DNA of 64,000 nt from UBA993 sp964485855 (GTDB lineage: Bacteria; Bacillota; Dethiobacteria; DTU022): assembly GCA_964485855.1 (NCBI GenBank), contig CAZAKI010000003.1:1-64000 (forward strand), in the 5' to 3' direction. Numbering within the stretch: the stretch's first letter is position 1; each line of letters begins with the position of its first letter. Shown piece after piece: positions 18,975-28,501 of the stretch. Made by a program: the position numbers and the translations under genes. The notes beneath the pieces were generated by a model that did no database searches, had not been told where the DNA came from, and saw only the letters and a list, made by a program, of their open reading frames with translations.

Positions 18975-20495
18975 CTAAAGAAGAGCAGCCACGGTTTTAT
19001 TAATAAAGGCAAATATGGTCCCCGGAAAGATTCCCAGGTAGACTATGCCAAGGGCAAAAATCACAATTGGTATCAGCATGCTTAATGGAATTTGATCACG
19101 CTGGAACGATTTTGGCTCAGGATGACTATGTTCGCTGCCATGATTCTCATCCCCATGCTGAGCGAAATAAGCTTGACCGATAATGGGAAAATAATAAGTG
19201 GCATTAAGTAATCCGCTTAGAATAATTACTAATATGAGGATTGGCAGATCAGCTTCCAGACTGCCCAGTGCCAGGCCGTATTTACTGACGAAGCCACCAA
19301 AGAGCGGGATGCCGACCATCGAGAAAGAGGCAATTGTAAAGGCACCCATCGTAATTGGCATCTTGTAGCCCATACCAGAGAATTCATTAACATGCTTGCG
19401 GCCGGTTTGGTAGTAAATGGCCCCGGCACATAGGAAGAGACAGGTCTTCATGAATGCGTGGACAACAATATGTAGTAATCCGGCAGCAAGCCCCCAGGGG
19501 GTTCCCAGGCCGATACCAAGGTAGATATAACCAATCTGGGCGACCGTAGAGTATGCCAGCCGTCTTTTAAGTTCGATTTGTACGAAAGCAAAGAAAGAAC
19601 CTGCTAACATGGCAATAACTGAGAGGACTAAAATTAAATGACGGATAAACGTTTCATGAAAGATTTCAAGACCGAAAGCGATAAAAAGGATTTTCAAAAA
19701 GGCAATAATATACACTTTTACAACCAGTGCTGAAAGGATGGCACTGGAAGGAGAAGGGGCCGAAGAGTGGGCATCTGGCAACCAGAGATGCAGCGGAAAC
19801 AATGCTGATTTTACCCCGAAACCAACGACCAGGAAACTGATAGCGGTCCAGATCAGAAACGGATAGTTACCCTTGACGGGATCAAGTTCCTGAGCAATAA
19901 AGGTAATATTCAGGTTACCGGTGATCATATAGATGATTCCGATTGCAAAAAGAATAAAACCGGATCCGATCGTAGCGAGGAGCAGGTATTTTAAAGCTGC
20001 TTCAGTTGCCTGGCGAGTGCCTTTGCTGGCTACCAGCGCAACGGCACTGATTCCAGTAACTTCTATGAAGACGTACATATTAAAGATATCGTTGGTAATT
20101 ACTAAACCGGTCATCCCTGCAAGGCAGAGCAGACAGGCAGCATAATACCAGCCAGTTACAATCTGTTGCAATTCGTGTTTAATCGCAGCGAAACTGAAGA
20201 TCAGGATTAGGAAACAAACACCTGAAAGAAGCATAATCATCAGGCTGGAAATGGGATCAACTACAATTTCAATACCCCAGGGCGGTGACCATCCCGATAC
20301 TCCGTAACGGATGATATTACCTTGCAGCACATAATAAGCAATGTAAATTGAAGTGATAAAGACTGAACCGGCAACCAGGGTGGCCAGGGGTGCACAGAAC
20401 TCTTTTTTCCAACGGGCCAGAATTGGCATACAAAATGAGGCAATTAGTGTGCCGATCACACAAAGAAACGGAAGCCTGTTTATTAATTCATCCAT
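18975..20495 (-). CDS. mrpD: Na+/H+ antiporter subunit MrpD
   Basis: 506 residues, about 14 membrane helices. It lies between mrpC and mrpE, which identifies it as the canonical MrpD. Key residues are present: TM5 Glu (VFIEVTGISAVALVAS), TM7 Lys (GFGVKSALFPLHLWLPDAH), a TM8 Lys (LVVKVYIIAFLK) and SKYGLALGSL. A histidine/acid-rich loop (HGDENHGSEHSHPEP) precedes the last helices, as also in the plus-strand gene at 26803. It is an ion-translocating module of the Mrp complex. Confidence 0.93.
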   Translation of the reverse strand: MDELINRLPFLCVIGTLIASFCMPILARWKKEFCAPLATLVAGSVFITSIYIAYYVLQGNIIRYGVSGWSPPWGIEIVVDPISSLMIMLLSGVCFLILIFSFAAIKHELQQIVTGWYYAACLLCLAGMTGLVITNDIFNMYVFIEVTGISAVALVASKGTRQATEAALKYLLLATIGSGFILFAIGIIYMITGNLNITFIAQELDPVKGNYPFLIWTAISFLVVGFGVKSALFPLHLWLPDAHSSAPSPSSAILSALVVKVYIIAFLKILFIAFGLEIFHETFIRHLILVLSVIAMLAGSFFAFVQIELKRRLAYSTVAQIGYIYLGIGLGTPWGLAAGLLHIVVHAFMKTCLFLCAGAIYYQTGRKHVNEFSGMGYKMPITMGAFTIASFSMVGIPLFGGFVSKYGLALGSLEADLPILILVIILSGLLNATYYFPIIGQAYFAQHGDENHGSEHSHPEPKSFQRDQIPLSMLIPIVIFALGIVYLGIFPGTIFAFINKTVAALL

Positions 20496-20508
20496 ACAGG
20501 GTTCACCT

Positions 20509-20868
20509 CTATTTCATTTTCATAAAGTTCGGCGATGATATTGTTCCATAATAAATATAGAGTTTTACAATCAGGGCAAGGGCGAATGCCGTAACACTAA
20601 ACCCGACCACAATACCGGTAAGCATCAGGCACGATGGCAGAGGATTAATATAAAGGGCATCAGGCAGGTTAGGATCGTAGATCGGTGGAATCCCCCCATG
20701 GATATTACCAACGACAATATAAAAAAGGAAGATAGCACTTTGCATGATATTAATACCGATTACTTTTTTAATCAGATTTGGTTGAGTCAGGACAATCAGG
20801 GTGCCCAATGAAAATAGGATGATAGAAACGAAATAAGGGAAATTAATAATAAATAGCTCTAAGTTCAA
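20509..20868 (-). CDS. mrpC: Na+/H+ antiporter subunit MrpC (NuoK-like)
   Basis: 119 residues, three membrane helices, TTG start behind GAGG. The pattern IGINIMQSAIFLFYIV followed by GGIPPI and LMLTGIVVGFSVTAFALAL is typical of MrpC. It lies three bases after mrpB. Confidence 0.93.
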   Translation of the reverse strand: MNLELFIINFPYFVSIILFSLGTLIVLTQPNLIKKVIGINIMQSAIFLFYIVVGNIHGGIPPIYDPNLPDALYINPLPSCLMLTGIVVGFSVTAFALALIVKLYIYYGTISSPNFMKMK

Positions 20869-20871
20869 GGG

Positions 20872-21267
20872 TCACGCCTCCTCGCTGATCATAAAGTAAA
20901 TACCGAGAATTGTGCTGGCTACCAAAATGCCGATGCCGAAATTGGCAACAGACATGATGCCAACACTGAACAGTGTTCCGGTAACACCGACCGGCCCATG
21001 TTCATGTGGTATTAGAAATTTAAGGATTTCAAGGATACCGCCGAAACCAACGAAAATGATTGCACCATCCAGTATGGTTTGCCGGAAACTGTCATTCCAT
21101 AGTTGTCCGAAGATTAGGATATAAAGCAAAAGGCCAAGACCGATGATCATACCACCGGAAAAACCACCGCCGGGGGACAGGTGGCCGTGCATGATAACAT
21201 ATAGACCATATAGCAGTACAAATAAGAGCATGTAACGAAAAACAACCCTGGTAACATAATCGTGCAT
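20872..21267 (-). CDS. mrpB: Na+/H+ antiporter subunit MrpB
   Basis: 131 residues with four membrane helices and the MrpB signature HGHLSPGGGFSGGMI. First gene of the ten-gene minus-strand operon (mrpB, C, D, E, F, G, mbhD-like, mbhE-like, mrpD/nuoN-like, nuoL-like). The order is a rotated form of the usual Mrp order, with the MrpA functions moved to the end and split over separate genes. Confidence 0.93.
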   Translation of the reverse strand: MHDYVTRVVFRYMLLFVLLYGLYVIMHGHLSPGGGFSGGMIIGLGLLLYILIFGQLWNDSFRQTILDGAIIFVGFGGILEILKFLIPHEHGPVGVTGTLFSVGIMSVANFGIGILVASTILGIYFMISEEA

Positions 21268-21596
21268 ATTATCGCCAACCTTCCTGAAACAATTGTATAA
21301 CTAACTATATTTTGAAAACGATTAGAATATTTTGCAAGTTAAAAAAATCACAAAAAAACTCAAAAAAATTTGCTATTAATCAATGTAAGCAATACGATAC
21401 CCTAAAAAAACAAAAAAAATGCCCCAAATACCTTTCTATTTTTTATCATTTTTGTTTATATGTCAAGTTGTTTTTAGATTTAATCTGGGAGGCAATAAAT
21501 AATTTAAATTATTGTAATTAAGAAGGAAATCAGTTTTACAAAGAGAATAAAAGGCTTTGATTGTTTTTTTAGATAAGCTGAGGGGTATGTACACTA
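21268..21596. promoter_or_regulatory. Divergent promoter region with phased A-tracts
   Basis: 329 AT-rich bases between the minus-strand mrp operon and the plus-strand antiporter array. Three A7 runs start at 21341, 21352 and 21362 (spacing 11 and 10), and further runs start at 21404 and 21412. Such phasing is expected to bend DNA. TGTCAA at 21461-21466 would be a TTGACA -35 on the minus strand, without a clear -10. The small open frame at 21312-21521 is A-rich low-complexity sequence and is not called a gene. Confidence 0.45.
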
Positions 21597-23750
21597 ATGA
21601 CAGAATTATTCCTTCTAGAAACCGTTGATCCTGTTATCGTAAACTATTTACCACTGTTGATTATTCTTCTCCCCCTTGTCGGTTCTTTGATCATCGGTTT
21701 AATCGGGTTGAGAATCTCCTGGTTGCGTAATTTATTTTCAATATTAATTACCGGTATAACCTTCTACTTATCCATCATTTTGTTTATTAACCTGCTTGGT
21801 GGCACCAGTATTCATTTTCAACTACCTGCTCTGGCCGGCATCGAAATGAGCTTACAGGTCGATCTTTTTGGTTCGGTGTTTGCTCTTTTTTCTGCGGCAG
21901 TTTGGTTTCTTGCTGTTTTGGCTTCGATTCCATATCTGAAAAACGATCTAAAGCAGACAAGGTACTTTGTTTTTCTGGTGATGACTCTTGCTGGCTGCTT
22001 AGGTGTCTTTTTAAGCGGAGATTTTCTGAGCCTTTTCTTATTTTTCGAATTGATGACTCTTGCCTCCTATGCCCTGGTTGTTCATAATCAGACTGGAGAA
22101 GCTCTGGCTGCCGGAGCAAACTACCTTTATCTGGGTGTACTTGGCGGTCTTGCCCTGCTTTCCGGAATTATCCTGCTTAATAATTACACCGGCTCAGTAA
22201 GCATCTATCCCACTCTGCAAGCATTAGTTATTCACCATGAAGCGGCAATCGTGATCGCGATTTTAATGATTGCCGGTTTCGGGGTAAAAGCCGGGATGAT
22301 ACCACTGCATATTTGGCTTCCTCAAGCTCACCCGGTTGCCCCGGCACCAGCTAGTGCCCTACTTTCCGGTATTATGATAAAAACGGGGGCTTACGGAATT
22401 ATCAGGGTGTCAACCATGCTTTTTACTCCGCATCAAGAACTGGCCGAGAGCCATATCTGGCATTTTACTGAAAATCTTGGTCATGTCATTATCTGGATCG
22501 GAATAATTACCATGTTGCTCGCTGCACTCATGGCCGTTTTGCAAAGCAATGCCAAAAGGCTTTTGGCATATAGTAGCATCAGTCAGATGGGTTACATCCT
22601 GATGGGAGTTGGCGCTGCCGCCTATCTTGGGTTTGACGGACCAATGGGTTTTGGCGGGTTTTCCTACCATATAATCAATCATGCTTTTTTTAAGTCCGGG
22701 TTTTTTATATTATTCGGCATTATTTACACTCGTCTGCATGAAATTGATCTGAATAAACTGGGTGGATTGTGGAACAAATTTCCTTTTACTTTTAGCGCTT
22801 TTATAGTCTGTGCTGCCGGTATTATTGGTCTCCCCGGGTTTAATGGCTATGCTAGCAAGACTCTGCTGCATCATGCTCTAGTCGAAGCTTTTGAACATCA
22901 TCACCTCTGGGATATCTGGCTTGCTGAGAAACTATTTATGATTACCAGTGGGCTTACCGCCTGTTATATTGCCAAGCTTGTAATCAAATTGTTTTTTGGC
23001 AAAAGTTCCGGTCAGATTGTCAGGAGACTTGAAGAATCAGGTTCTAAAGAAAATTGGTTGGAGCGGCTGATTGCTTTTACCTTTATTACAGCAATTATGT
23101 TGCTTGGACTTTACCCTTCTTTGTTGATCAAGAAAGTACTTGTTCCGATGGCCGCTCCGTTTACCTATTCTGATTACTACCTTAACTATCTATACAAAAC
23201 CAATGTCTGGAATATTCATGACTTCCTGGGGATTGCCATCGCCCTGGCTCTTGCAGCAGGTTTTTACTTGTTATTTTCAAAAAAGGACATCTTCAATTAT
23301 CAGCCACCTGCTTATCTCAGTATTGAAGCCCTGGTATACCGTCCGGTCACTGCTCTGCTTGGTCTGACTTTTACCAGGGGAGGGAAGTTGGTTGATGACA
23401 ATCTAAATCGTGGCTATCACGGAACCCCTTCGGTGTTGATTAGGGTTTCAGATGGAGTCGAATATTTTGACGATCTACTGCTTAAAAAGGCTGGAAGAAA
23501 GTTAACTCTGACCAGTTTAAGAACATGGGATCATGTTTACGAATTATGGGCTGTAAACCTTAAACTCATCTTCAGTGTTGCAGGACGATTCCTAATGAAA
23601 GTTTTTATGACTCTTTTTAAATTTGATTACAGCACACGTGGAGACAAACGCTTTCAGACCGTTAATATTTCAAATATTGACTTTGATCTTTATATTATAT
23701 TAATTGTTATTGGGGCTATTCTGGCCACCAGCTTGCTTTTTATTTTTTAA
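21597..23750 (+). CDS. NuoL-like antiporter subunit with long C-terminal extension (array gene 1)
   Basis: 717 residues. The transporter domain has TM5 Glu (LFFELMTLASYALVVHN), TM7 Lys (GFGVKAGMIPLHIWLPQAHP), TM8 Lys (IKTGAYGIIRV) and SKTLLHHALVEAFEHHH. Beyond residue 460 an extension of about 250 residues ends in TVNISNIDFDLYIILIV and a last membrane helix. It is the paralogue of the genes at 13647 and 28502. It opens a five-gene plus-strand array containing only antiporter-like genes. The ion carried and the partner complex are unknown; interaction with the divergent Mrp operon products is the simplest guess. ATG 21597 was chosen; the ribosome site GAGGGG is moderate. Confidence 0.85.
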   Translation: MTELFLLETVDPVIVNYLPLLIILLPLVGSLIIGLIGLRISWLRNLFSILITGITFYLSIILFINLLGGTSIHFQLPALAGIEMSLQVDLFGSVFALFSAAVWFLAVLASIPYLKNDLKQTRYFVFLVMTLAGCLGVFLSGDFLSLFLFFELMTLASYALVVHNQTGEALAAGANYLYLGVLGGLALLSGIILLNNYTGSVSIYPTLQALVIHHEAAIVIAILMIAGFGVKAGMIPLHIWLPQAHPVAPAPASALLSGIMIKTGAYGIIRVSTMLFTPHQELAESHIWHFTENLGHVIIWIGIITMLLAALMAVLQSNAKRLLAYSSISQMGYILMGVGAAAYLGFDGPMGFGGFSYHIINHAFFKSGFFILFGIIYTRLHEIDLNKLGGLWNKFPFTFSAFIVCAAGIIGLPGFNGYASKTLLHHALVEAFEHHHLWDIWLAEKLFMITSGLTACYIAKLVIKLFFGKSSGQIVRRLEESGSKENWLERLIAFTFITAIMLLGLYPSLLIKKVLVPMAAPFTYSDYYLNYLYKTNVWNIHDFLGIAIALALAAGFYLLFSKKDIFNYQPPAYLSIEALVYRPVTALLGLTFTRGGKLVDDNLNRGYHGTPSVLIRVSDGVEYFDDLLLKKAGRKLTLTSLRTWDHVYELWAVNLKLIFSVAGRFLMKVFMTLFKFDYSTRGDKRFQTVNISNIDFDLYIILIVIGAILATSLLFIF

Positions 23751-23797
23751 TTACATATTAACTCAATCCAGGATTATAGTTGTTGGAGGCGATAATA

Positions 23798-25270
23798 TTG
23801 AATATGGCTTTACCGCAACCACTGATAGCCGTGATTACTCCGATTATCGGGGCAATCATCATCCGGGTGCTGGATGAAAGTGAGGCTGCCAAACGTCATC
23901 TGGTGGCCGTGGTTTCTGTATCCGTGGTTTTTATCTCTGTTTTATCGATGCTTCCAACAGTTTTAGCCGGTGAAGTAATTAAAGTTAATCTGTTTAGTTT
24001 TCTTGAAGGTCTGGGTCTATTCTTTAACATTGATCCTCTCGGGATGGTTTTTGGTCTTGTTTCTTCAACCCTTTGGGTATTCGCTACTGTATATTCAATA
24101 GGATATATGAAACATGAACATGGCCAGCGGGGTTATTTTGTATTTTTCGTTTTATCATGTAGTGCAGCAATGGGAGTTGCTTTTGCCGGTAATCTTTTTA
24201 CCCTTTATATCTTTTACGAATATCTTGCCATTTGCACCTATCCCCTTGTAGTTCACGCTGGAACTGAGGAATCGGTGAAAGCCGGAATCAAATATATTAG
24301 TTACAGCCTGGCTGGGGGTGCCCTTGTCTTCCTTTCGATCTTTATCATTCATGATCTGGTTGGCACTCTTGATTTTATGCCCGGGGGTATCTTAAATTCT
24401 GTTGCAGCAGATCATTCAACATTGATTAAGGTTGTTTTCGTATTATTGATTGCCGGTTTTGGGACAAAAGCGGCAATTATGCCCCTTCATTCATGGCTGC
24501 CGGGAGCAATGGTTGCCCCTACGCCGGTTAGTGCATTACTGCACGCTGTGGCAATAGTCAAAGCTGGTGTGTTCGGTATTTCTAGGGTTTTCTTTTCACT
24601 ATATGGCCGAGAGCTGTTGGCCGAGTTAAATGTTACAATTATCTTGGCGATCGTGATCAGTTTTACCATTATTGTCGGATCACTGATGGCGATCAAACAA
24701 ACTGTTTTAAAACTGCGGCTGGCTTACTCAACAATTGGGCAACTAGGTTACATCACGCTTGGAATGCTGATGCTCTACCCGACAGGAGTACTAGGTGGTC
24801 TGGTCCATATCATCAATCATGCGGTGCTAAAAATCACCTTGTTTTTCTGTGCTGGGATGATCATCACCGTTACCGGTAAAAAGAATTTGGATCAGTTGCG
24901 TGGCATCGGAAAACAGATGCCGTTGACGATGCTGGCCTTTGCTGTCGGTGCCTTAGGACTTATGGGGGTTACACCGATCTGTGGCTACATTAGTAAATAT
25001 CACCTATTAGCCGGCGGCATCGCTTCCGGCAATCAGGCTTATGCCTACGTAATTATGACCAGTAGCCTACTAAACGCGATTTACTATTTACCAATTATTG
25101 TTAATGCATTTTTTCGGGAAGGGAATTTTAAAAAGCAAGCTGGTCCTGAAGCGCCTCTAACCATGCTTGTGCCCACAGTTGCCCTGGCCGTTATGGCAAT
25201 TCTGTTTGGCCTGTTTGCTAATTATACTACTATTCCGTTTATTGAAACAGTACTCAAAACGATCTTTTGA
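23798..25270 (+). CDS. MrpD/NuoN-like antiporter subunit (array gene 2)
   Basis: About 490 residues from TTG 23798, which GGAGG (23785-23789) precedes by eight bases. About 14 membrane helices, TM5 Glu (FYEYLAICTYPLVVH), TM7 Lys (GFGTKAAIMPLHSWLPGA), TM8 Lys (VKAGVFGISRV) and YISKYHLLAGG. It is most similar in the window to the minus-strand gene at 15653. Both are paired with a NuoL-like gene of the long-tailed type, suggesting duplication of an L+N pair. Confidence 0.86.
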   Translation: MNMALPQPLIAVITPIIGAIIIRVLDESEAAKRHLVAVVSVSVVFISVLSMLPTVLAGEVIKVNLFSFLEGLGLFFNIDPLGMVFGLVSSTLWVFATVYSIGYMKHEHGQRGYFVFFVLSCSAAMGVAFAGNLFTLYIFYEYLAICTYPLVVHAGTEESVKAGIKYISYSLAGGALVFLSIFIIHDLVGTLDFMPGGILNSVAADHSTLIKVVFVLLIAGFGTKAAIMPLHSWLPGAMVAPTPVSALLHAVAIVKAGVFGISRVFFSLYGRELLAELNVTIILAIVISFTIIVGSLMAIKQTVLKLRLAYSTIGQLGYITLGMLMLYPTGVLGGLVHIINHAVLKITLFFCAGMIITVTGKKNLDQLRGIGKQMPLTMLAFAVGALGLMGVTPICGYISKYHLLAGGIASGNQAYAYVIMTSSLLNAIYYLPIIVNAFFREGNFKKQAGPEAPLTMLVPTVALAVMAILFGLFANYTTIPFIETVLKTIF

Positions 25271-25289
25271 TCCAAGGGAGGGAAGTTAA

Positions 25290-26765
25290 TTGCCTCAAGC
25301 TGATTTAACGATTTCGATTATTCCGGCCCTCATTGTGCTGTCACCGCTGCTTGGAGCAGGTTTAACCTTTTTAGCTGACCGCTATCAAAGTAGATTGCGC
25401 AATGCCACAGTAATTGCAGGAGTGCTGATTCCACTGTTAATGACTGCCTATATGTATATGGTGTTTCAGCATCAGGGAGTATTATATTTTAAGCTGAATA
25501 TTCTTCCCCCTACTGGTTTAGAGTTTCGAGTTGATTCGCTGTCAATGTATATGACACTTCTCTTCACTTTTTTTGCTTTAGTCATTACTGTTTATACTCT
25601 TGGTTATTATCGGGACAAAGAGGACGGAAAAGTATTTTTCTATATCTTGCTCCTTGCTCTGGGTGGTTGTTTCGGTGTGGTGCTGAGCGGAAATATGTTT
25701 ACATTTTTCTTATTCTTTGAATTTATGTCATTGATGTTTTTTCCAATGGTTGCTTATAAGTCGACTCCTGAATCTTCTGCAGCCGGATTAAAATTTTTTT
25801 ACATGACGATTATTGCTGGGGTAGCGATGTTTTGGGCAGTTGTTGTCACCTATCTTGATACAGGTAGTACTTCTTTTGGTGCGGGAGGTCTTTTTACATC
25901 GGTATCACCTTTAATCTTTTCCGCATTCATCTGCTATCTGATTGCCTTGGGCATAAAATCAGCGATGATTCCACTGCATATCTGGATGGCCGATGCCTAT
26001 GCGGCAGCACCGACTCCAGCTGCTACAGTATCATCGGCCATAATGCTAAAAACGGGAATTGTAGGTATTATTCGCGTGATCCATGATCTTTATGGTTTAT
26101 CGTATATTCAGGATGTCGGGTGGAATAATATTTTATTAGTATTAGCGATCATTGGCATGTTATATGGATCAGTGTGTGCATTTGCCCAGGATGATCTCAA
26201 CCGCAGACTGGCTTACTCCGGGGTTGCCCAGATCGGCTATATATTGCTTGGCATTTCCCTGTTAAACGAGCTAGCCTTAGTCGGGGCAGTTTATCATATC
26301 ATGGCCCATGCTTTCATGAAAGGCAGTTTGTTTTTATGTGCCGGGGTAATCTATGTCAATACCGGCAAAACAAAGATCAGCGAGATGCAGGGAATCGGCT
26401 TGCAGATGCCGATTATAATGCTTTGCTTTACTATCGCTGCTGTTAGTTCGGTGGGTATTCCACCGTTGAATTTGTTTGTCAGTAAATGGCATCTCGGTTT
26501 GGGGGCTTTTGAGGTTGGCATGCCATGGGTTATTGCCGTCCTGATTACGAGCAGCCTATTAAATGCTTCCTATTATTTTCCGATTTCAATCAATGCTTTT
26601 CTTGGTTGTCGCGAGCTGAAAAACATAGAGCGCAAGCGATTACGTTTCCAGCCTTTGCGCATTATTCCGGTTATCATATTGGCCCTGGGCGCCTTTATTT
26701 TCACGATTGCCCCATTTAACTGGCCCCTGGATCTGGCTCGCAATGTTGCTCAGCTGTTTTTCTAG
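25290..26765 (+). CDS. MrpD/NuoN-like antiporter subunit (array gene 3)
   Basis: 491 residues, TTG start behind GGGAGGGAAG. TM5 Glu (FFEFMSLMFFPMVAY), TM7 Lys (GIKSAMIPLHIWMADAYA), TM8 Lys (LKTGIVGIIRV) and VSKWHLGLGAFE are kept. The MADAYAAAPTPA loop departs from the LPDAHPAAPSP type, so it is a diverged paralogue rather than a recent copy. It begins 19 bases after array gene 2. Confidence 0.85.
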   Translation: MPQADLTISIIPALIVLSPLLGAGLTFLADRYQSRLRNATVIAGVLIPLLMTAYMYMVFQHQGVLYFKLNILPPTGLEFRVDSLSMYMTLLFTFFALVITVYTLGYYRDKEDGKVFFYILLLALGGCFGVVLSGNMFTFFLFFEFMSLMFFPMVAYKSTPESSAAGLKFFYMTIIAGVAMFWAVVVTYLDTGSTSFGAGGLFTSVSPLIFSAFICYLIALGIKSAMIPLHIWMADAYAAAPTPAATVSSAIMLKTGIVGIIRVIHDLYGLSYIQDVGWNNILLVLAIIGMLYGSVCAFAQDDLNRRLAYSGVAQIGYILLGISLLNELALVGAVYHIMAHAFMKGSLFLCAGVIYVNTGKTKISEMQGIGLQMPIIMLCFTIAAVSSVGIPPLNLFVSKWHLGLGAFEVGMPWVIAVLITSSLLNASYYFPISINAFLGCRELKNIERKRLRFQPLRIIPVIILALGAFIFTIAPFNWPLDLARNVAQLFF

Positions 26766-26802
26766 CCTTAATCTGGTCCATGCATTTCGGAGGTGATTTA
26801 TT

Positions 26803-28398
26803 ATGGAATACGAAATAGTTCACACATTATTGCCGGCAATTATCATTTTTGTGCCGATTATTTCGGGTTTGTTGTTATTTTTCTTTGCCAATTGGCTGGA
26901 TCCTTACAAGGAGCAGATCTGCATCGGGGTAACCGGTCTCTTTTTCATTTTGGTTTTAACCATGTACCCGTCAATTAAAAGTGGCAAGATATTGTTAGGC
27001 ATATTTCAGTACTTTTCTTTTCCTTTATCGATCTCTTTTAAGGTTGACCAGTTAACCATTTTTTTGGGGATCTTTTTCGCTTTTGCTTGGTTTATGGCAG
27101 CGGTTTTTTCACCTGGATATATGGCCCATGAGCATAAAAAGGAACGTTATTATGCTTTTTTCCTGTTGGCTGAAGGTGGTTGCATGGGGACGATTTTTGC
27201 CGGTGATCTTTTGGGACTATTTGTCTTTTTCGAATTTATGGCTCTTACTACTTATGTTTTAATTGCCCATGAAGAAAATGCAGTTACGATGTTCGCGGCA
27301 GCAAAATATCTCTATATGACAGTTTTTGGTGGTTTGTCAGTTTTTGTCGGTTTGCTGATGGTTTATTTCCTCACTGGTTCTGTTTCCTTTAACAGGCCGG
27401 GTTTATTAACCGAACCTTCAACCCTGGCTACAGTAGCCTTCTTTACCTTAATGATTGGTTTTGGGTTAAAAGCCGGGATGTTTCCTGTCCATGTCTGGTT
27501 GCCGGATGCCCACCCTGCTGCTCCATCGCCGGTCAGCGCCGCACTTTCCGGTATTATGCTGAAAACGGGTCTCTACGGAATGATCAGGGTTATTTATAAT
27601 ATCTACAGCCCCGAATTTATTCAGCATGCAAACTGGGATACAGTTATGCTGATTCTGGCCGGTATAACGATCCTGCTAGGTTCAGCTATGGCTCTCTTGC
27701 AGGATGATCTGAAGCGAAGGTTGGCCTATTCGAGTATTGCCCAGATCGGTTATATTCTGCTGGGAATATTTTTACTGAGTCAGCAGGGTCTCATTGGTGG
27801 TCTTTACCACCTTTTTACCCACTTATTTATGAAGAGCCTTTTATTTTTATGTGCCGGAGCGATTATTGTCCAAACCGGTATCAGGAATATCAGTCAGATG
27901 AAAGGCATCGGTCTGAAAATGCCACTTACGATGTTCTTCTTTACAATAGCATCATTAACCATGGTTGGTATTCCGCCGTTTAACGGTTTTATCAGTAAAT
28001 GGCAGCTTTCCCTTGCTTCTCTCGAAGTAGGGCAGCCAATCTTTGTTGTCATTCTGATTGCCAGCAGCTTGCTCAATGCCGCCTACTATTTTCCGATTGT
28101 GATCACAGCGTTTTTCCCTGGTCAGCCCGATGCTCATCACGGAGCAGAGCCAGAATCAGTAGATGCTCATAGTGATCATCACGAAGAAACGCAGACTGAC
28201 AATTTAGAGGATAGCGGAAATAAGCAAGGTCCATCTCACTACCGTTATTACGGGGGACGACTGGCTGCGGAAGCACCCTGGCACATGGTTCTTCCGATGG
28301 CTTTGCTGGCAATAGGCTGTATCATTTTTGCCCTGCTGCCGTATAACTGGCCGTGGGAGTTGGTTTTATCGGCTACTCGCTCACTTTTTAATATGTAA
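26803..28398 (+). CDS. MrpD/NuoN-like antiporter subunit with His/acid-rich loop (array gene 4)
   Basis: 531 residues, ATG start behind CGGAGGTG. TM5 Glu (FFEFMALTTYVLIAH), TM7 Lys (GFGLKAGMFPVHVWLPDAHP), TM8 Lys (LKTGLYGMIRV) and FISKWQLSLASLE are present. Between about residues 440 and 480 lies a hydrophilic loop rich in His, Asp and Glu (for example HHGAEPES and HSDHHEETQ), resembling the one in MrpD at 18975. That loop and the DAHPAAPSP segment make it the array member closest to canonical MrpD. A metal-binding or pH-sensing role for the loop is only a suggestion. Confidence 0.85.
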   Translation: MEYEIVHTLLPAIIIFVPIISGLLLFFFANWLDPYKEQICIGVTGLFFILVLTMYPSIKSGKILLGIFQYFSFPLSISFKVDQLTIFLGIFFAFAWFMAAVFSPGYMAHEHKKERYYAFFLLAEGGCMGTIFAGDLLGLFVFFEFMALTTYVLIAHEENAVTMFAAAKYLYMTVFGGLSVFVGLLMVYFLTGSVSFNRPGLLTEPSTLATVAFFTLMIGFGLKAGMFPVHVWLPDAHPAAPSPVSAALSGIMLKTGLYGMIRVIYNIYSPEFIQHANWDTVMLILAGITILLGSAMALLQDDLKRRLAYSSIAQIGYILLGIFLLSQQGLIGGLYHLFTHLFMKSLLFLCAGAIIVQTGIRNISQMKGIGLKMPLTMFFFTIASLTMVGIPPFNGFISKWQLSLASLEVGQPIFVVILIASSLLNAAYYFPIVITAFFPGQPDAHHGAEPESVDAHSDHHEETQTDNLEDSGNKQGPSHYRYYGGRLAAEAPWHMVLPMALLAIGCIIFALLPYNWPWELVLSATRSLFNM

Positions 28399-28501
28399 TA
28401 AACCACAAGGCCTTATACTTTCCAGTCTTTATTAAGATCATTATTAATAGGTATTAATTTATTATTATATTACTGTTCAACCTCAAAGGAGTTCGGGTCA
28501 G

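Noticed and set aside
21312..21521. Small frame in the divergent region
   Set aside because: Lysine-rich product of A-tracts; no ribosome site or family likeness.
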